DNA of 64,000 bases from an uncultured Gammaproteobacteria bacterium. Its GTDB lineage: Bacteria > Pseudomonadota > Gammaproteobacteria > Pseudomonadales > Pseudohongiellaceae. A program made the translations under genes and the position numbers. Where the stretch lies: contig CAILUG010000056.1 of assembly GCA_903837345.1 (NCBI GenBank), positions 62,001 through 126,000 of the forward strand, written 5' to 3'. A model generated the notes under the pieces. That model searched no databases and was not told the origin of the DNA. It saw only the letters and a program-made list of their open reading frames with translations. Shown piece by piece: positions 1 to 8,722 of this stretch; position 1 is the stretch's first letter; every line of letters begins with the position of its first letter.

Positions 1-1
1 T

Positions 2-997
2 CGCGTGACAGGACAGCCGCTGGTCGGCATTGATGAAAAACCGGTGCTGCAGGAACCGCGTCAGGCCACTGCCAAGACCCAGCCGTATCCGCGAGGCGAT
101 GCCTTCATTCCGCAATCGATGCGCATCGCACCGGAAGGCATGAACATGGTCAACGAGGCCCGCATCTTCACCCCTTACTGGACCGATGCGATCCCGATCA
201 CGCCCGGTGTCGCCGGCGGTGCCAACTGGCCGCCGAGTGCGCATGACCCCAACACCGGTTTCTCGTATGTCTGCGCCACCGATGGTCCCTTCTTGTCCAA
301 AGCCGTGGACGTCGGCATGGAAGCACCCAAGCCTGGCGATCACTATACCGCCGGCGTGCTGATGGGCCCAGCCATGTACCGCTTCGGCGTCATGGCCGCA
401 CTCGACATGCGAACCAACAAACTGGTGTGGCAACAGCATCTGCAAGAACCCTGCTACAGCGGCATGACAGTAACCGCTGGGGGCCTTTTGTTCGTTGGCC
501 GCAATGATGGTCGCCTCACTGCACTTAACAGTGCCGACGGCAAGAAGCTGTGGGAATTCCAGACCGGCGCCGGCATGAATGCGCCAGTCACTGTGTTCGA
601 ACATCAGGGCAAGACCTATATACTGGCCTACTCCGCCGGCAGCGCGCTCGGCGGCACTGCACATGGCGACAACCTGTGGCTGTTCGGTCTTGATGGCAAG
701 ATCGACCCGCCCAGCAAAGACGCCGCCAAGCCGGCAGCTCCGGTGGCAATGGCCGCTGGCACTGCTGATCTTGTCGCCGGCAAACAACAGTTCGACACCA
801 TCTGCAGCGCCTGCCATGGCAACGATGGCAAAAATGGCCACGGTGGTGCCGACCTGACGGTGACCAAACTCACTGTGACACAGATTGCCGAGACCATCGC
901 CAACGGTCGTAACACGATGCCGGCCTTTGCTTCGGTGTTCAAACCGGAACAGCTGCGGGATGTGGCAGGTTATGTCAGCAAGTCACTGGCGAAGTGA
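2..997 (+). CDS. PQQ-dependent dehydrogenase with C-terminal cytochrome c, 3' part only
   Basis: Partial gene: the reading frame is open from the left edge, so the N-terminus and most of the propeller lie outside the window. What is visible is the last blades of a PQQ-type beta-propeller (GGANW at about residue 75 of the fragment, then tryptophan-docking-like repeats ending in LWEFQTGAGMNAPV), a Pro/Ala linker, and a C-terminal c-type heme domain with C-S-A-C-H and a distal Met in NTMPAF. This is the arrangement of type II quinohemoprotein alcohol dehydrogenases, which oxidise alcohols or aldehydes in the periplasm and pass electrons through the heme. Substrate cannot be read. It converges on the leftward operon ending at 1013. 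Confidence 0.85.
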   Translation, partial: RVTGQPLVGIDEKPVLQEPRQATAKTQPYPRGDAFIPQSMRIAPEGMNMVNEARIFTPYWTDAIPITPGVAGGANWPPSAHDPNTGFSYVCATDGPFLSKAVDVGMEAPKPGDHYTAGVLMGPAMYRFGVMAALDMRTNKLVWQQHLQEPCYSGMTVTAGGLLFVGRNDGRLTALNSADGKKLWEFQTGAGMNAPVTVFEHQGKTYILAYSAGSALGGTAHGDNLWLFGLDGKIDPPSKDAAKPAAPVAMAAGTADLVAGKQQFDTICSACHGNDGKNGHGGADLTVTKLTVTQIAETIANGRNTMPAFASVFKPEQLRDVAGYVSKSLAK

Positions 998-1012
998 TTT
1001 TGTATTGAATAT

Positions 1013-1522
1013 TCATTTGGCCGGCAGTGCCGGCATCGGCGCAGTCGGTGTCGGCAACACACCCTTGCCATGCGAGGTGGCACCCGCCACCGAGTCACAG
1101 TGCTTGCCTGCTGCCGGCGCGGTGTCGGCAGGACAACGATAAAGTCCCCATTTGCCGCGCCCGCCGCCGGCAAAGCCGTTGCGCAACGGATGGAACCCGA
1201 TGCTGACTATGGTGCCACGCGGAAACCCGTTGACCGTAACGCCGTCGTGCGCAACCGCGGAAGCTGAATCCATCTCGACTGCCCACACAACAGGTTCGCC
1301 CTTGCCATCCTTCATCACCTGGTCACGCGCTTCATTCAGCGGCGATATGAACATCTGCAAATGATTGGGGTTGGGATCGATGCGGGTGACGATGCCGGTC
1401 ATCACATAGGTCTTTTCAGTGTCGTACATGGCGAATGAATGATGCGCCATTGCAGCTACCGGCTGCAGCAGCAATGGTGCCAGCAACCATACCGGCAACG
1501 GGTATCTCATGAAATCTTTCAT
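1013..1522 (-). CDS. Secreted DUF6152-like protein with N-terminal His-His
   Basis: 169 aa, last gene of a three-gene leftward operon, 20 bp after its neighbour. The frame is open further upstream, but I chose the ATG at 1522 because AGGAGGG lies 8 bases before it and a clean signal peptide follows (MKDFMRYP, hydrophobic stretch, AAMA). Cleavage after AMA would leave HHSFAMYD as the mature N-terminus, the hallmark of the small secreted family I know as DUF6152. An NPNH motif follows, corresponding to NPHS in the other copies. The C-terminal third (CPADTAPAAGKHCDS) has two cysteines. Function unknown; a copper or other metal role is my inference from the N-terminal histidines. Three further copies occur at 48265, 57227 and 59412. 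Confidence 0.8.
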   Translation of the reverse strand: MKDFMRYPLPVWLLAPLLLQPVAAMAHHSFAMYDTEKTYVMTGIVTRIDPNPNHLQMFISPLNEARDQVMKDGKGEPVVWAVEMDSASAVAHDGVTVNGFPRGTIVSIGFHPLRNGFAGGGRGKWGLYRCPADTAPAAGKHCDSVAGATSHGKGVLPTPTAPMPALPAK

Positions 1523-1542
1523 CTGTTTGTCCCTCCTGTTAG

Positions 1543-2886
1543 CTAAAGTCCGAAACGGCTTTTTTTCTCTTGTGGCCGCTGCATGCCCTGCTCGTGATAG
1601 TGCTGCCAGATATCGGCCCACGGCCGGCCGAAGATATCGGGAACACGATACTCGATGGTTTGTCCCGGCACTACCGGCGTGGCATGGCCGTCGATCGGGA
1701 AACTTTGCGGAATGCATTCCATCATCGTCATCGGCTCGCCTTCGTTGAGCTCACGCTGTTTGTCCAGCAGATGCAAGATGCGCACGGGTTGCACCAGCGC
1801 CTCGGGGTCGTACAGCACCACTTCATGTTTGAGTCCGATGAATTTGCCCTTGTCATCCTTGCGCGCCGTGTAGATTTCCACTGACTGCATTTTGCTGCTG
1901 AACTCGAAACCACCATGCGAAATCCAGCCCTGGATGTTGGAGGTCCAGGTGATCAGCGCGTCACCGTCCCAGAAACCGATGGTCTCGCCAAACCACTGCG
2001 GCACATCCTGGCCCAGGCGTGGCACCGGGCCGCTCTCGTTGAACTCGCGGCCGATGTTGATCTGCGTCATCAGTGTCTTGGCCGAGTTGCGGATGTCGAG
2101 CACGAATTGCGGGGTCACCACCATGTTCACGGTTGCACCACCGTACTGCGCAAGCCGGCGCATGAAACCCTCCGGCCAGCAATAGGAGCCGGGCCATTGG
2201 GCAGTGTTGTCACCGGAGTAGTGATACATCTGCTGCACGAAGCGCTGCTGATACTCCGGCGTCAACAGGGAAAGATAGGTGGGGATTTGCAGGATGGCGC
2301 CATTGAACCACGACATGCGTTTGTCACGCTGGCGCGCGTACTTGCCGTTCCAGTCCGGCAATGTTGCCATGGTGTGCCGCGTGGGGCCGCCCCTGGCTTT
2401 GGCGGCTTCAAGCAAGGCTGTGTAATGGGCCTTGGCGGTGGTGAAAGCATAAGGACTGACGATTTCGCTGCGCGGGTAGTCGCGATCACAATATCCCCAG
2501 GCGGCTGTGCGCGGAGGATCGTTGCCGATCAGCGGCACTTCATAGGCTCCCCAGATCTGTTCAAGACCTACCGCGGAATTGCAGCGGTAGTAGCGTGGGT
2601 CACTCCACAGTGCTTTGTCCTTGTAAAAATCCTTCGTGGAAAAAATATCCACAGGCAAGGGCGTGATGCCAGCCGGCACCGCACCGTCGCGCGCAGCAAC
2701 CACCGGCTGGTTGCCGTCCGGAATACCGGCACCGGTGAACAAGCCCTTGCCTTCGGAACCGACGATGTCTTTGGGCACCTGCGGATCACGCGCCCCTCTG
2801 CCCGCATCCGGCTGTGCGCCAGCGGCTCCGCACACAAGCAGACAAATCATTGCCAGCTGCAATTGTTTTCCGATACGTACATTCAT
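1543..2886 (-). CDS. Secreted protein of unknown function with GxWDGDxL signature
   Basis: 447 aa with a Sec signal peptide (MNVRIGKQLQLAMICLLV..GAAGAQ). Near residues 310-325 it has GFWDGDALITWT, a divergent form of the GHWEGDTLVV signature that recurs in secreted proteins at 50510, 57704, 58534, 59825 and 60804 in this window. The N-terminal half carries several cysteines and aromatic residues and resembles no enzyme I recognise. The start overlaps the end of the upstream gene by 4 bases (ATGA), so the two are probably translationally coupled, and the downstream gene is a DUF6152-like protein, repeating the pairing seen at 48-61 kb. Function unknown. Confidence 0.75.
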   Translation of the reverse strand: MNVRIGKQLQLAMICLLVCGAAGAQPDAGRGARDPQVPKDIVGSEGKGLFTGAGIPDGNQPVVAARDGAVPAGITPLPVDIFSTKDFYKDKALWSDPRYYRCNSAVGLEQIWGAYEVPLIGNDPPRTAAWGYCDRDYPRSEIVSPYAFTTAKAHYTALLEAAKARGGPTRHTMATLPDWNGKYARQRDKRMSWFNGAILQIPTYLSLLTPEYQQRFVQQMYHYSGDNTAQWPGSYCWPEGFMRRLAQYGGATVNMVVTPQFVLDIRNSAKTLMTQINIGREFNESGPVPRLGQDVPQWFGETIGFWDGDALITWTSNIQGWISHGGFEFSSKMQSVEIYTARKDDKGKFIGLKHEVVLYDPEALVQPVRILHLLDKQRELNEGEPMTMMECIPQSFPIDGHATPVVPGQTIEYRVPDIFGRPWADIWQHYHEQGMQRPQEKKSRFGL

Positions 2887-3725
2887 GGTTGCACCTTCGG
2901 CATGTAGCGCACCGGCCCCAGCAAACTCATCTCGATCTTGCGTGCCTGCAGATCAAAGCTTGGTACCGTCGTAATATGCATCTCGTTCATTGCTACCACT
3001 GCTTCTGTAATGTTGGTGAATGGGCCATGCTCTTCAAAGCCGCCACCATTGTCCTCATGCACTATGTCGAAATGGAAGCTGGTACCGTTCATGCGGATGT
3101 TTTCCAGCGGGGCAAAATCCCTGGGGTTTTCGCAGGGCCCGCACACCATCCCGCGCAAGCCATCCTTGTGGCGCTTGAAGATGAAATATTGCTTGCCCGG
3201 TCCGATGCCCCACAACCACAAGCCCGCCACCTTGTCAGCAGTGACAGTGGCGGCAGCGGCCGGCAAGGTACGCGGGCCGCCGCCAGACGGCTGGTTGGGT
3301 TGCCGATTGGTCGGTGCCGGCTCGTGCGGGGCCGAACGCTTCATCACGATATGCACAGCAGCGGCTCCCGGCTTGTTCAGGGTCAGTTGCAGTTCGTTGT
3401 GATCGAGTGATGCATCCACTTGCTCAAGGTAGGGTTTGTAGTCAGTGCCGGAATGATAGAGCCTGAAATGCAGCCCTTTGCCATCAAGCGTGCCGTCATC
3501 GACAAAGGCAAGATGATCAGGGTCGTAGCAGTCAGCACAGTGGAAGCCACTTATCTTGCCGTCATGCAGCACCAGGTAGAGCACATGCCGCACACCCGCG
3601 ACATCAGCTGTCCAGCCACCACGCCAGGCTGCAGTGTCTTGTGCCAGCAGCATGGATGACCAAAGCGGCGCCAGGCCGATCAGGCCGATGGCCAGGCTAC
3701 GGCGGAAATTGAAGCGATCCTGCAT
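2883..3725 (-). CDS. Secreted protein with two tandem CxxC repeats, unknown function
   Basis: 280 aa, first gene of the leftward operon 3725-1013. A signal peptide (MQDRFNFRRSLAIGLIGLAP..LLAQ) is followed by two copies of one domain: the first has GGW, then GKISGFHCADCYDPDHLAF and GLHFRLYH; the second has GLW, then GLRGMVCGPCENPRDFAPL and SFHFDIVH. Each copy has a C-x-x-C pair in the same place, spaced by a Pro/Gly-rich linker. I do not recognise the family. The CxxC pairs could form disulfides or bind metal. The tandem duplication is read directly from the protein. Confidence 0.75.
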   Translation of the reverse strand: MQDRFNFRRSLAIGLIGLAPLWSSMLLAQDTAAWRGGWTADVAGVRHVLYLVLHDGKISGFHCADCYDPDHLAFVDDGTLDGKGLHFRLYHSGTDYKPYLEQVDASLDHNELQLTLNKPGAAAVHIVMKRSAPHEPAPTNRQPNQPSGGGPRTLPAAAATVTADKVAGLWLWGIGPGKQYFIFKRHKDGLRGMVCGPCENPRDFAPLENIRMNGTSFHFDIVHEDNGGGFEEHGPFTNITEAVVAMNEMHITTVPSFDLQARKIEMSLLGPVRYMPKVQP

Positions 3726-3826
3726 GCATCCCCCTTGATCTTTTAATTTTGGCGAGCGTCCAAGTTTCTCTCAAATGCCCGACCAAAGCCAATTGCATCC
3801 ACAAAATTCTGCAAACCTGCGCCTGC

Positions 3827-4732
3827 TTATTTTCCGGCTGTGTCTTTGGCCAGAGCCAGTGCTCCGGCAATGCCTGACTGCAGTCCCAACCCGGGTGACA
3901 CAATCACTGCATCAAGTGCAGGCAGTAACGCGCCATCCACTCCGACAACATAGCCATTCAGTTGTTGCGCGGCTTTGCATCGCACGTAATCAAGCATGCG
4001 GGGATTGCTCATGACCCCACCACCAAAGATCAGCCGTTCTGGCGACAACAACAAGATCACGGTAGCCGCCAGCTGCCCAAGATAATGGCTCACTACTTCA
4101 AATGCTGCGTGCTTGTCAGGCAATTCATCAAGTGATACACCATAACGGGCCACGATGGCAGGTCCGCAGGCCAGGCCTTCCAGGCAATCGCCGTGGAAAG
4201 GACAGGTGCCTGCAAAATCCCTGTCCTGCGGATGCCTCCTTACTCCGATGTGTCCCATTTCAGGGTGCATGGCTCCGTGCAGGGTCTGCCCCTTGATGGA
4301 CACGCCGCCACCGATGCCGGTGCCAACTGTAATGTACACAACCACATCACAGCCGCGGCCGGCCCCGTGCAGGGCTTCGGCAAGCGCAGCGGCGTTGACA
4401 TCGGTATCAATATTGACCGGGCAACCGAAAACACCAAACGGTGCCACCAGATCCGTGTGCGACCACTGCGGCTTGGGCGTGGCCAGAATATGGCCATAAG
4501 TGGAAGAGCCTCTGTGCAAATCGAGTGGTCCGAAAGCGGCAATGCCAATGCCAGCATAGACGCTTTCATCATTTTGCTGCGAGTTGAAGAAGTCGACGCA
4601 TGCTGCCAATGTTTCCTGTGGACTGGTGGTAGCAATGCGGGTACTGGCAAAGGTATGACCCTGTGCATCAGCAACGGCGCAGATGAATTTGGTGCCGCCA
4701 GCCTCAATGGCTCCATACAGCAGGTTTTTCAT
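3827..4732 (-). CDS. scrK: ROK-family fructokinase
   Basis: 301 aa cytoplasmic sugar kinase, ATP + fructose to fructose 6-phosphate. The phosphate-binding loop GAIEAGGTKF begins at residue 6. The segment NIDTDVNAAALAEA carries the catalytic Asp region, and GTGIGGGVSIKG is the ROK signature. The zinc-binding stretch typical of bacterial fructokinases is present: HPEMGH, then RHPQD, CPFHGDCLEG. I chose the ATG at 4732 rather than an in-frame start 7 codons upstream because it overlaps the stop of sucrose phosphorylase by 4 bases (ATGA), indicating coupling. It uses the fructose released by that enzyme. Confidence 0.92.
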   Translation of the reverse strand: MKNLLYGAIEAGGTKFICAVADAQGHTFASTRIATTSPQETLAACVDFFNSQQNDESVYAGIGIAAFGPLDLHRGSSTYGHILATPKPQWSHTDLVAPFGVFGCPVNIDTDVNAAALAEALHGAGRGCDVVVYITVGTGIGGGVSIKGQTLHGAMHPEMGHIGVRRHPQDRDFAGTCPFHGDCLEGLACGPAIVARYGVSLDELPDKHAAFEVVSHYLGQLAATVILLLSPERLIFGGGVMSNPRMLDYVRCKAAQQLNGYVVGVDGALLPALDAVIVSPGLGLQSGIAGALALAKDTAGK

Positions 4733-6225
4733 GCACAGATTTCCTCGACCCATGCGGATTGCATGGTCGAAATCTCAAATACCTTTTCACCATCTGCGTG
4801 CGAAATGCGCAGGCTGTTGCTGTCATCCCTGAAGCAGATGGACAATTCGGCAAAGTCTTCACCCTGGTCCCATCTCAGCACCAGCTCATCGGAGCCGCAT
4901 GCCAGTGACGAAAATTTGCCGCTGAAAGCCGGATGGGTATTGCGCAACCTGATCAGCGCAGACAGACCCCTGACCGCAAATTTCCGCAAGGCAGCCTGCA
5001 CCTCATCCTGCGTGTAGTAGTGGCGGTTGATGTCCCTGCCAACGCCTGTCCTCGCCAGCAAGCCGAGGTCATTGACGCCGGCCAGCAGCCCCACGTAGTA
5101 GACCTGTGGAATTCCAGGCACGAAAAATTGCAGCGCCCGCGCCAGCAGATAGCGACGGTCATCGCGGCCCAGCGCGTCGTAATAGGTGCAGTTGATCTGA
5201 TAGAGATCGAGATTGGACGCAGCGGCGCCGGTGGCGAGACGGCTGTCGCCGTGACTGTTGGCATGGATGGCTTCCACCAGCTGGTCAAGTTCTGCCGGAG
5301 GAACCAGTCCGGGCTTGTCACCTTCCGCGCCGATGTCGATGATGCCAATGCCATCATGCGTGTCGAGCACAGTCAGTGTGTTGCTCGGGCGGATGCGCAG
5401 CCAATGTTTGAGTGGCTCTGCAGTACGGAAAGCAAAAGCGTGCAACACCAGCGGCGGCAACGCGAAGTCGTACACCCAATCGACCTGGCGTGCGATCCCA
5501 ATCTGGCGCAGGTAGTGTGAATGGATTTCCACCAGTACTTCCATGCCGAGGGCCCGCACCCGCGCCGACAGATCCGCGATGAAAGCGAAGGTTTCCGGCA
5601 GCATGAAACAGGAGGTGCCTGCTTTCTTGATGGCATAGCCCACTGCATCGAGCCGCACCATGCGCACGCCATTGGCAGCAAAGGTCTGCAGGATGCCGTC
5701 AAGATACTGCCGGCCCAGCGCATGAGTGACATCGATGTCGACCTGTTCCGGCGTGAAGGTGGTCCACAAGTGGATGCTATCGCCGTTGGCGAGCTTTACT
5801 TCAGTGAAGGGCAAGCCGGGACGGGGGCGATAAATCGCCTGCAATGCTGCGTCGGTGGCACCGTCGGGAAACACACGGTCGCGGGTCAGCAACAGCCCCG
5901 CCCACTTTGATGCCGCACCCTTTGCCAGAAAATCACGACACTGCGGCGAATGCAGGGACACGTGATTGACGATCAGGTCAGCAACCAGTCCGGTTGTGGC
6001 TGCCAGCTGCCTGATATCCTGCCAGTTACCGAGTCGGGGGTCGACCACGGTATGGTCGACGGGATCGAAGCCGGCATCAGCCCCGTCAATGGGATCGAAG
6101 AACGGCAACAAGTGGACACCGCCGAACAGGCCTTGCAGGGGGCCGTCAAGCAGCGCAGCAAGACCGGCAATGCCGCCATCGGCGAGACGATCCACATAGG
6201 TTATCAACTGTACCTGGTTCTTCAT
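4729..6225 (-). CDS. Sucrose phosphorylase (GH13)
   Basis: 498 aa, normal length for the family. It splits sucrose with phosphate to glucose 1-phosphate and fructose in the cytoplasm. The GH13 barrel motifs are intact: DLIVNHVS (region I), RMVRLDAVGYAIKKAG with nucleophile Asp193 (region II), VEIHSH with acid/base Glu233 (region III) and LDTHDGIG (region IV). These positions are within one residue of the Bifidobacterium enzyme (Asp192, Glu232). No signal peptide. It leads a two-gene operon with fructokinase and diverges from an MFS transporter; a LacI-type operator lies 38 bp upstream of its start. Amylosucrase and sucrose hydrolase are less likely: those proteins are longer and lack this N-terminus. 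Confidence 0.92.
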   Translation of the reverse strand: MKNQVQLITYVDRLADGGIAGLAALLDGPLQGLFGGVHLLPFFDPIDGADAGFDPVDHTVVDPRLGNWQDIRQLAATTGLVADLIVNHVSLHSPQCRDFLAKGAASKWAGLLLTRDRVFPDGATDAALQAIYRPRPGLPFTEVKLANGDSIHLWTTFTPEQVDIDVTHALGRQYLDGILQTFAANGVRMVRLDAVGYAIKKAGTSCFMLPETFAFIADLSARVRALGMEVLVEIHSHYLRQIGIARQVDWVYDFALPPLVLHAFAFRTAEPLKHWLRIRPSNTLTVLDTHDGIGIIDIGAEGDKPGLVPPAELDQLVEAIHANSHGDSRLATGAAASNLDLYQINCTYYDALGRDDRRYLLARALQFFVPGIPQVYYVGLLAGVNDLGLLARTGVGRDINRHYYTQDEVQAALRKFAVRGLSALIRLRNTHPAFSGKFSSLACGSDELVLRWDQGEDFAELSICFRDDSNSLRISHADGEKVFEISTMQSAWVEEICA

Positions 6226-6233
6226 TGGTCCTG

Positions 6234-6263
6234 TTTACGCAATCGGAAGCATGACCCTATAAT
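6234..6263 (+). promoter_or_regulatory. Probable sigma70 promoter for the MFS gene
   Basis: A perfect -10 hexamer TATAAT (6258-6263) follows TTTACG (6234-6239, four of six matches to the consensus -35) with an 18-bp spacer. The -10 abuts the LacI-type operator at 6263-6276, the classic place for repression by blocking polymerase. Confidence 0.6.
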
Positions 6264-6276
6264 GCAATCGTTTGCA
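6263..6276. promoter_or_regulatory. LacI-family operator, site 1
   Basis: TGCAATCGTTTGCA: a 14-bp inverted repeat with a central CG and one mismatched pair, as LacI/GalR-family proteins bind. It sits between the sucrose phosphorylase start (38 bp away) and the MFS start (57 bp away) and overlaps the likely transcription start of the latter. The reverse complement occurs exactly at 16241 and a close variant at 19950. The only LacI regulator in the window is at 12629-13657. Confidence 0.75.
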
Positions 6277-6333
6277 AAAAGGGTAAAGCTTAAAATAATC
6301 AATATAACCCATGCTCTTTCAAACGGGGAATCC

Positions 6334-7545
6334 ATGTCCGACGCCACTGTGCAACGCCGCGACTCGCTGCTGATCAAGACCCTCACCTGCATGATGTTTT
6401 TCATGTTCGCGATGACAACCGATGCGGTGGGCAGCATCATCCCGTTGCTGATCGAAGAATTCAAATTGTCACTGAGCGCCGCCAGTGCATTCCACTACGT
6501 GCCGATGGTGGCGATTGCTGCCGGCGGACTCTGCCTCGGCTTCCTCACCGACCAGCAGGGGCACAAGCGTACGATTCTGCTCGGACTGCTGCTATACGGC
6601 ATCGGTTCGCTGTTGTTCGTGTTCGGCTCAGGCTTCGGCTACTTCGTGGTTCTGCTGGCGTTGTCCGGCGTCGGTGTCAGCGTATTCAAGGTCGGCGCGC
6701 TGGCACTGGTCGGTGATGTGACCGGCTCGCCACGCGAACACATGACTTTCATGAACACCATTGAAGGCTTCTTCGCGATCGGCTCCATCGTCGGGCCGGC
6801 ATTGGTCGCCATCCTGCTGGCACAGGGCGTGTCATGGAAATACCTGTATGTGGCTGCCAGTGTAATCTGCATGATGCTGATACTGGCAGCCCTGCGGGTG
6901 CGCTATCCGTCTTCACGCAAGCCTGAAGTTCCGGTGAAATTTTCCCAAACCCTGGTGATGCTGAAGAATCCCTGTGCACTCGGCTTTTCCAGCCTGATCA
7001 TGCTCTATGTGGCAGTGGAAGTAGCAATCTACGTGTGGATGCCGACCTGGCTCCAGGATTACCACGGCCCCAATCCCTGGCTGGCCACCTATGCTTTGAC
7101 TGCATTCTTCGTATTGCGGGCAGCCGGCCGTTTTCTCGGAGCATGGCTGCTCGACCGGCTGCGCTGGGATAGTGTGCTGGCAGTGTTGGCGCTGGCCATC
7201 CTGGTGTGTTTCGCCGGCAGTCTGGCCGGTGGCACTGCGGTGGCGCTGTGGTTGTTGCCGCTGTCAGGACTATTCATGTCGGTGCTTTACCCGACGCTCA
7301 ACTCCAAGGGCATCAGCAGCTTCCCTGCACGCGAACAAGGCAGCATCGCCGGCGTTATCCTGTTCTTCACCGCCTTCAGCGCGGCGGCAGGCCCGTTGGC
7401 GATGGCAGCGGTCAGCGATGCACTGGGAAATATCCGCTATGGCTTCATGCTCGCTACCGGTTTCGCGGCGCTGTTGTTTGCAGGGCTGTTGTGGAACCGC
7501 ATGATGATCCCCGCCGAAGTGCGTGGAACCCGCACCGAAACCTGA
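6334..7545 (+). CDS. MFS transporter, probably sucrose or sucrose-ester uptake
   Basis: 403 aa, twelve hydrophobic segments expected from the sequence. The loop-2 motif after TM2 is visible as GFLTDQQGHKRTILLG, matching the MFS G-x-x-x-D-x-x-G-x-K/R pattern. The frame stays open for 128 codons upstream, but that stretch is antisense to sucrose phosphorylase and lacks a start with a ribosome site; ATG 6334 follows a GGGGAA stretch and opens onto MSDATVQRRDS and the first helix. Family members carry sugars, drugs or organic acids, so the substrate is inferred only from the shared operator region with sucrose phosphorylase and fructokinase. Confidence 0.85.
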   Translation: MSDATVQRRDSLLIKTLTCMMFFMFAMTTDAVGSIIPLLIEEFKLSLSAASAFHYVPMVAIAAGGLCLGFLTDQQGHKRTILLGLLLYGIGSLLFVFGSGFGYFVVLLALSGVGVSVFKVGALALVGDVTGSPREHMTFMNTIEGFFAIGSIVGPALVAILLAQGVSWKYLYVAASVICMMLILAALRVRYPSSRKPEVPVKFSQTLVMLKNPCALGFSSLIMLYVAVEVAIYVWMPTWLQDYHGPNPWLATYALTAFFVLRAAGRFLGAWLLDRLRWDSVLAVLALAILVCFAGSLAGGTAVALWLLPLSGLFMSVLYPTLNSKGISSFPAREQGSIAGVILFFTAFSAAAGPLAMAAVSDALGNIRYGFMLATGFAALLFAGLLWNRMMIPAEVRGTRTET

Positions 7546-7693
7546 CGGGAAACTGTGGCAACTGGCACTTTTGTTCCGTATTGGGCAAGAACATCGTCAG
7601 GATCCTTGCGATATTCAAGCACTGCAAAGAAACATTGCCTGATACAGCGCAAGCAAACCACAATAGGGCTTAGTCACCAAAGAGCAGCCAGCC

Positions 7694-8608
7694 ATGAAGA
7701 ACAAGCACAACGCACACAACCTGCTGCTGTTGCTGGCGCTTGCAGCCTGCGCACCACTGTCAGCACAGGCTGCCGAGAAAGCACCGCCTGCGCCCGGCCA
7801 GAGTTTCACTGAATGTCGTCACTGCCCGGCCATGCTGGTAATACCGGCAGGAAGCTTCCTGATGGGTTCGCCCAAAAATGAAGCGGAGCGGCGCGAGAAT
7901 GAGCCGCAGCACCGTGTCACCCTCTCGCGCCCGTTTGCACTGGCCACCACGCCGGTAACATGGGAGCAATGGGAAGCCTGTGTGCGCGATAACTGGTGCG
8001 AAGGGGCGCTGATCGACGAAGCGCTGAAGCTCAATCCCGATGGCAAGCCCAACGCCAACTACCGCGACTACGGCCGCGGCACGCGACCGGCGGTCGGCAT
8101 GAGCTGGTACGACGCCCAGCACTATGTCGGCTGGCTCAACTGGAAGATCGGAGCCGATGACAGGTACCGCCTGCCAAGCGAAGCCGAGTATGAATACGCC
8201 GCGCGCGCCGGCACCACCACCGCGTTTCCGTGGGGCGACACGCTGGATTTCAATCACGGCAATTTCGGTCTGCGCGGCCATGAACGCGGCGGCTTTGCCG
8301 AAGGCCGCGACGTGTGGGTCAACGAAACCTCGCCGGTTGCATCGTTCCCGCCCAATGCCTGGGGTTTGTACGACATGCACGGCAACATTTTCGAGTGGAC
8401 GCAGGATTGCTACGAAGAAGACTACGCACACGCGCCAACTGATGGCAGTGCCAGCACCGAAGGCAACTGCGCCAATCGGGTGTTCCGCAGTGGCACCTTC
8501 ACCAGCAATCCGTACATGCAGCGTTCGGCGCGGCGTGGTGCACCGTACCCGGCTACCACGCGCGGCCGGGACTATCTGGGTTTCCGCGTGGCGAAGTCGC
8601 TGGAGTGA
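7694..8608 (+). CDS. Exported SUMF1/formylglycine-enzyme-fold protein, catalytic Cys absent
   Basis: 304 aa with a signal peptide (LLLLLALAACAPLSAQA; the AAC could also be a lipobox). The FGE-sulfatase fold is clear: VIPAGSFLMGSP, EPQHRVTLSRPFALATTPVT, PAVGMSWYDAQHYVGWLN, YRLPSEAEYEYAARAG, FPWGD, GLYDMHGNIFEWTQD, then RVFRSGTF and YLGFRVAKS. Genuine formylglycine-generating enzymes have a reactive Cys in the C-terminal C-x-x-R-x-x-R segment; here it reads MQRSARRG, with no Cys. I therefore call it a fold homologue of unknown role rather than a sulfatase activator, although a sulfatase does occur at 41413. Confidence 0.8.
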   Translation: MKNKHNAHNLLLLLALAACAPLSAQAAEKAPPAPGQSFTECRHCPAMLVIPAGSFLMGSPKNEAERRENEPQHRVTLSRPFALATTPVTWEQWEACVRDNWCEGALIDEALKLNPDGKPNANYRDYGRGTRPAVGMSWYDAQHYVGWLNWKIGADDRYRLPSEAEYEYAARAGTTTAFPWGDTLDFNHGNFGLRGHERGGFAEGRDVWVNETSPVASFPPNAWGLYDMHGNIFEWTQDCYEEDYAHAPTDGSASTEGNCANRVFRSGTFTSNPYMQRSARRGAPYPATTRGRDYLGFRVAKSLE

Positions 8609-8722
8609 TGTGACTTGCCACGGCGCCAACGATCCACGTGATATTCCAGACCTGTACGTTTCAGTTAAGATGTATGTGTTTTCCTTTCATCCTCAATAAT
8701 CAATCGGATAACCGGCCATATT

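Noticed and set aside
1915-2907. A 330-codon rightward open frame
   Set aside because: Antisense to the secreted protein at 1543-2886, with biased composition and no signal or domain pattern.
5950-6333. 128-codon in-frame extension upstream of the MFS transporter
   Set aside because: It is antisense to sucrose phosphorylase, has no ribosome site, and the divergent promoter and operator lie inside it; the ATG at 6334 is the proper start.
7694-8608. Calling this gene the activator of the sulfatase at 41413
   Set aside because: The reactive Cys of formylglycine-generating enzymes is missing from the C-terminal motif, and the genes are 33 kb apart.
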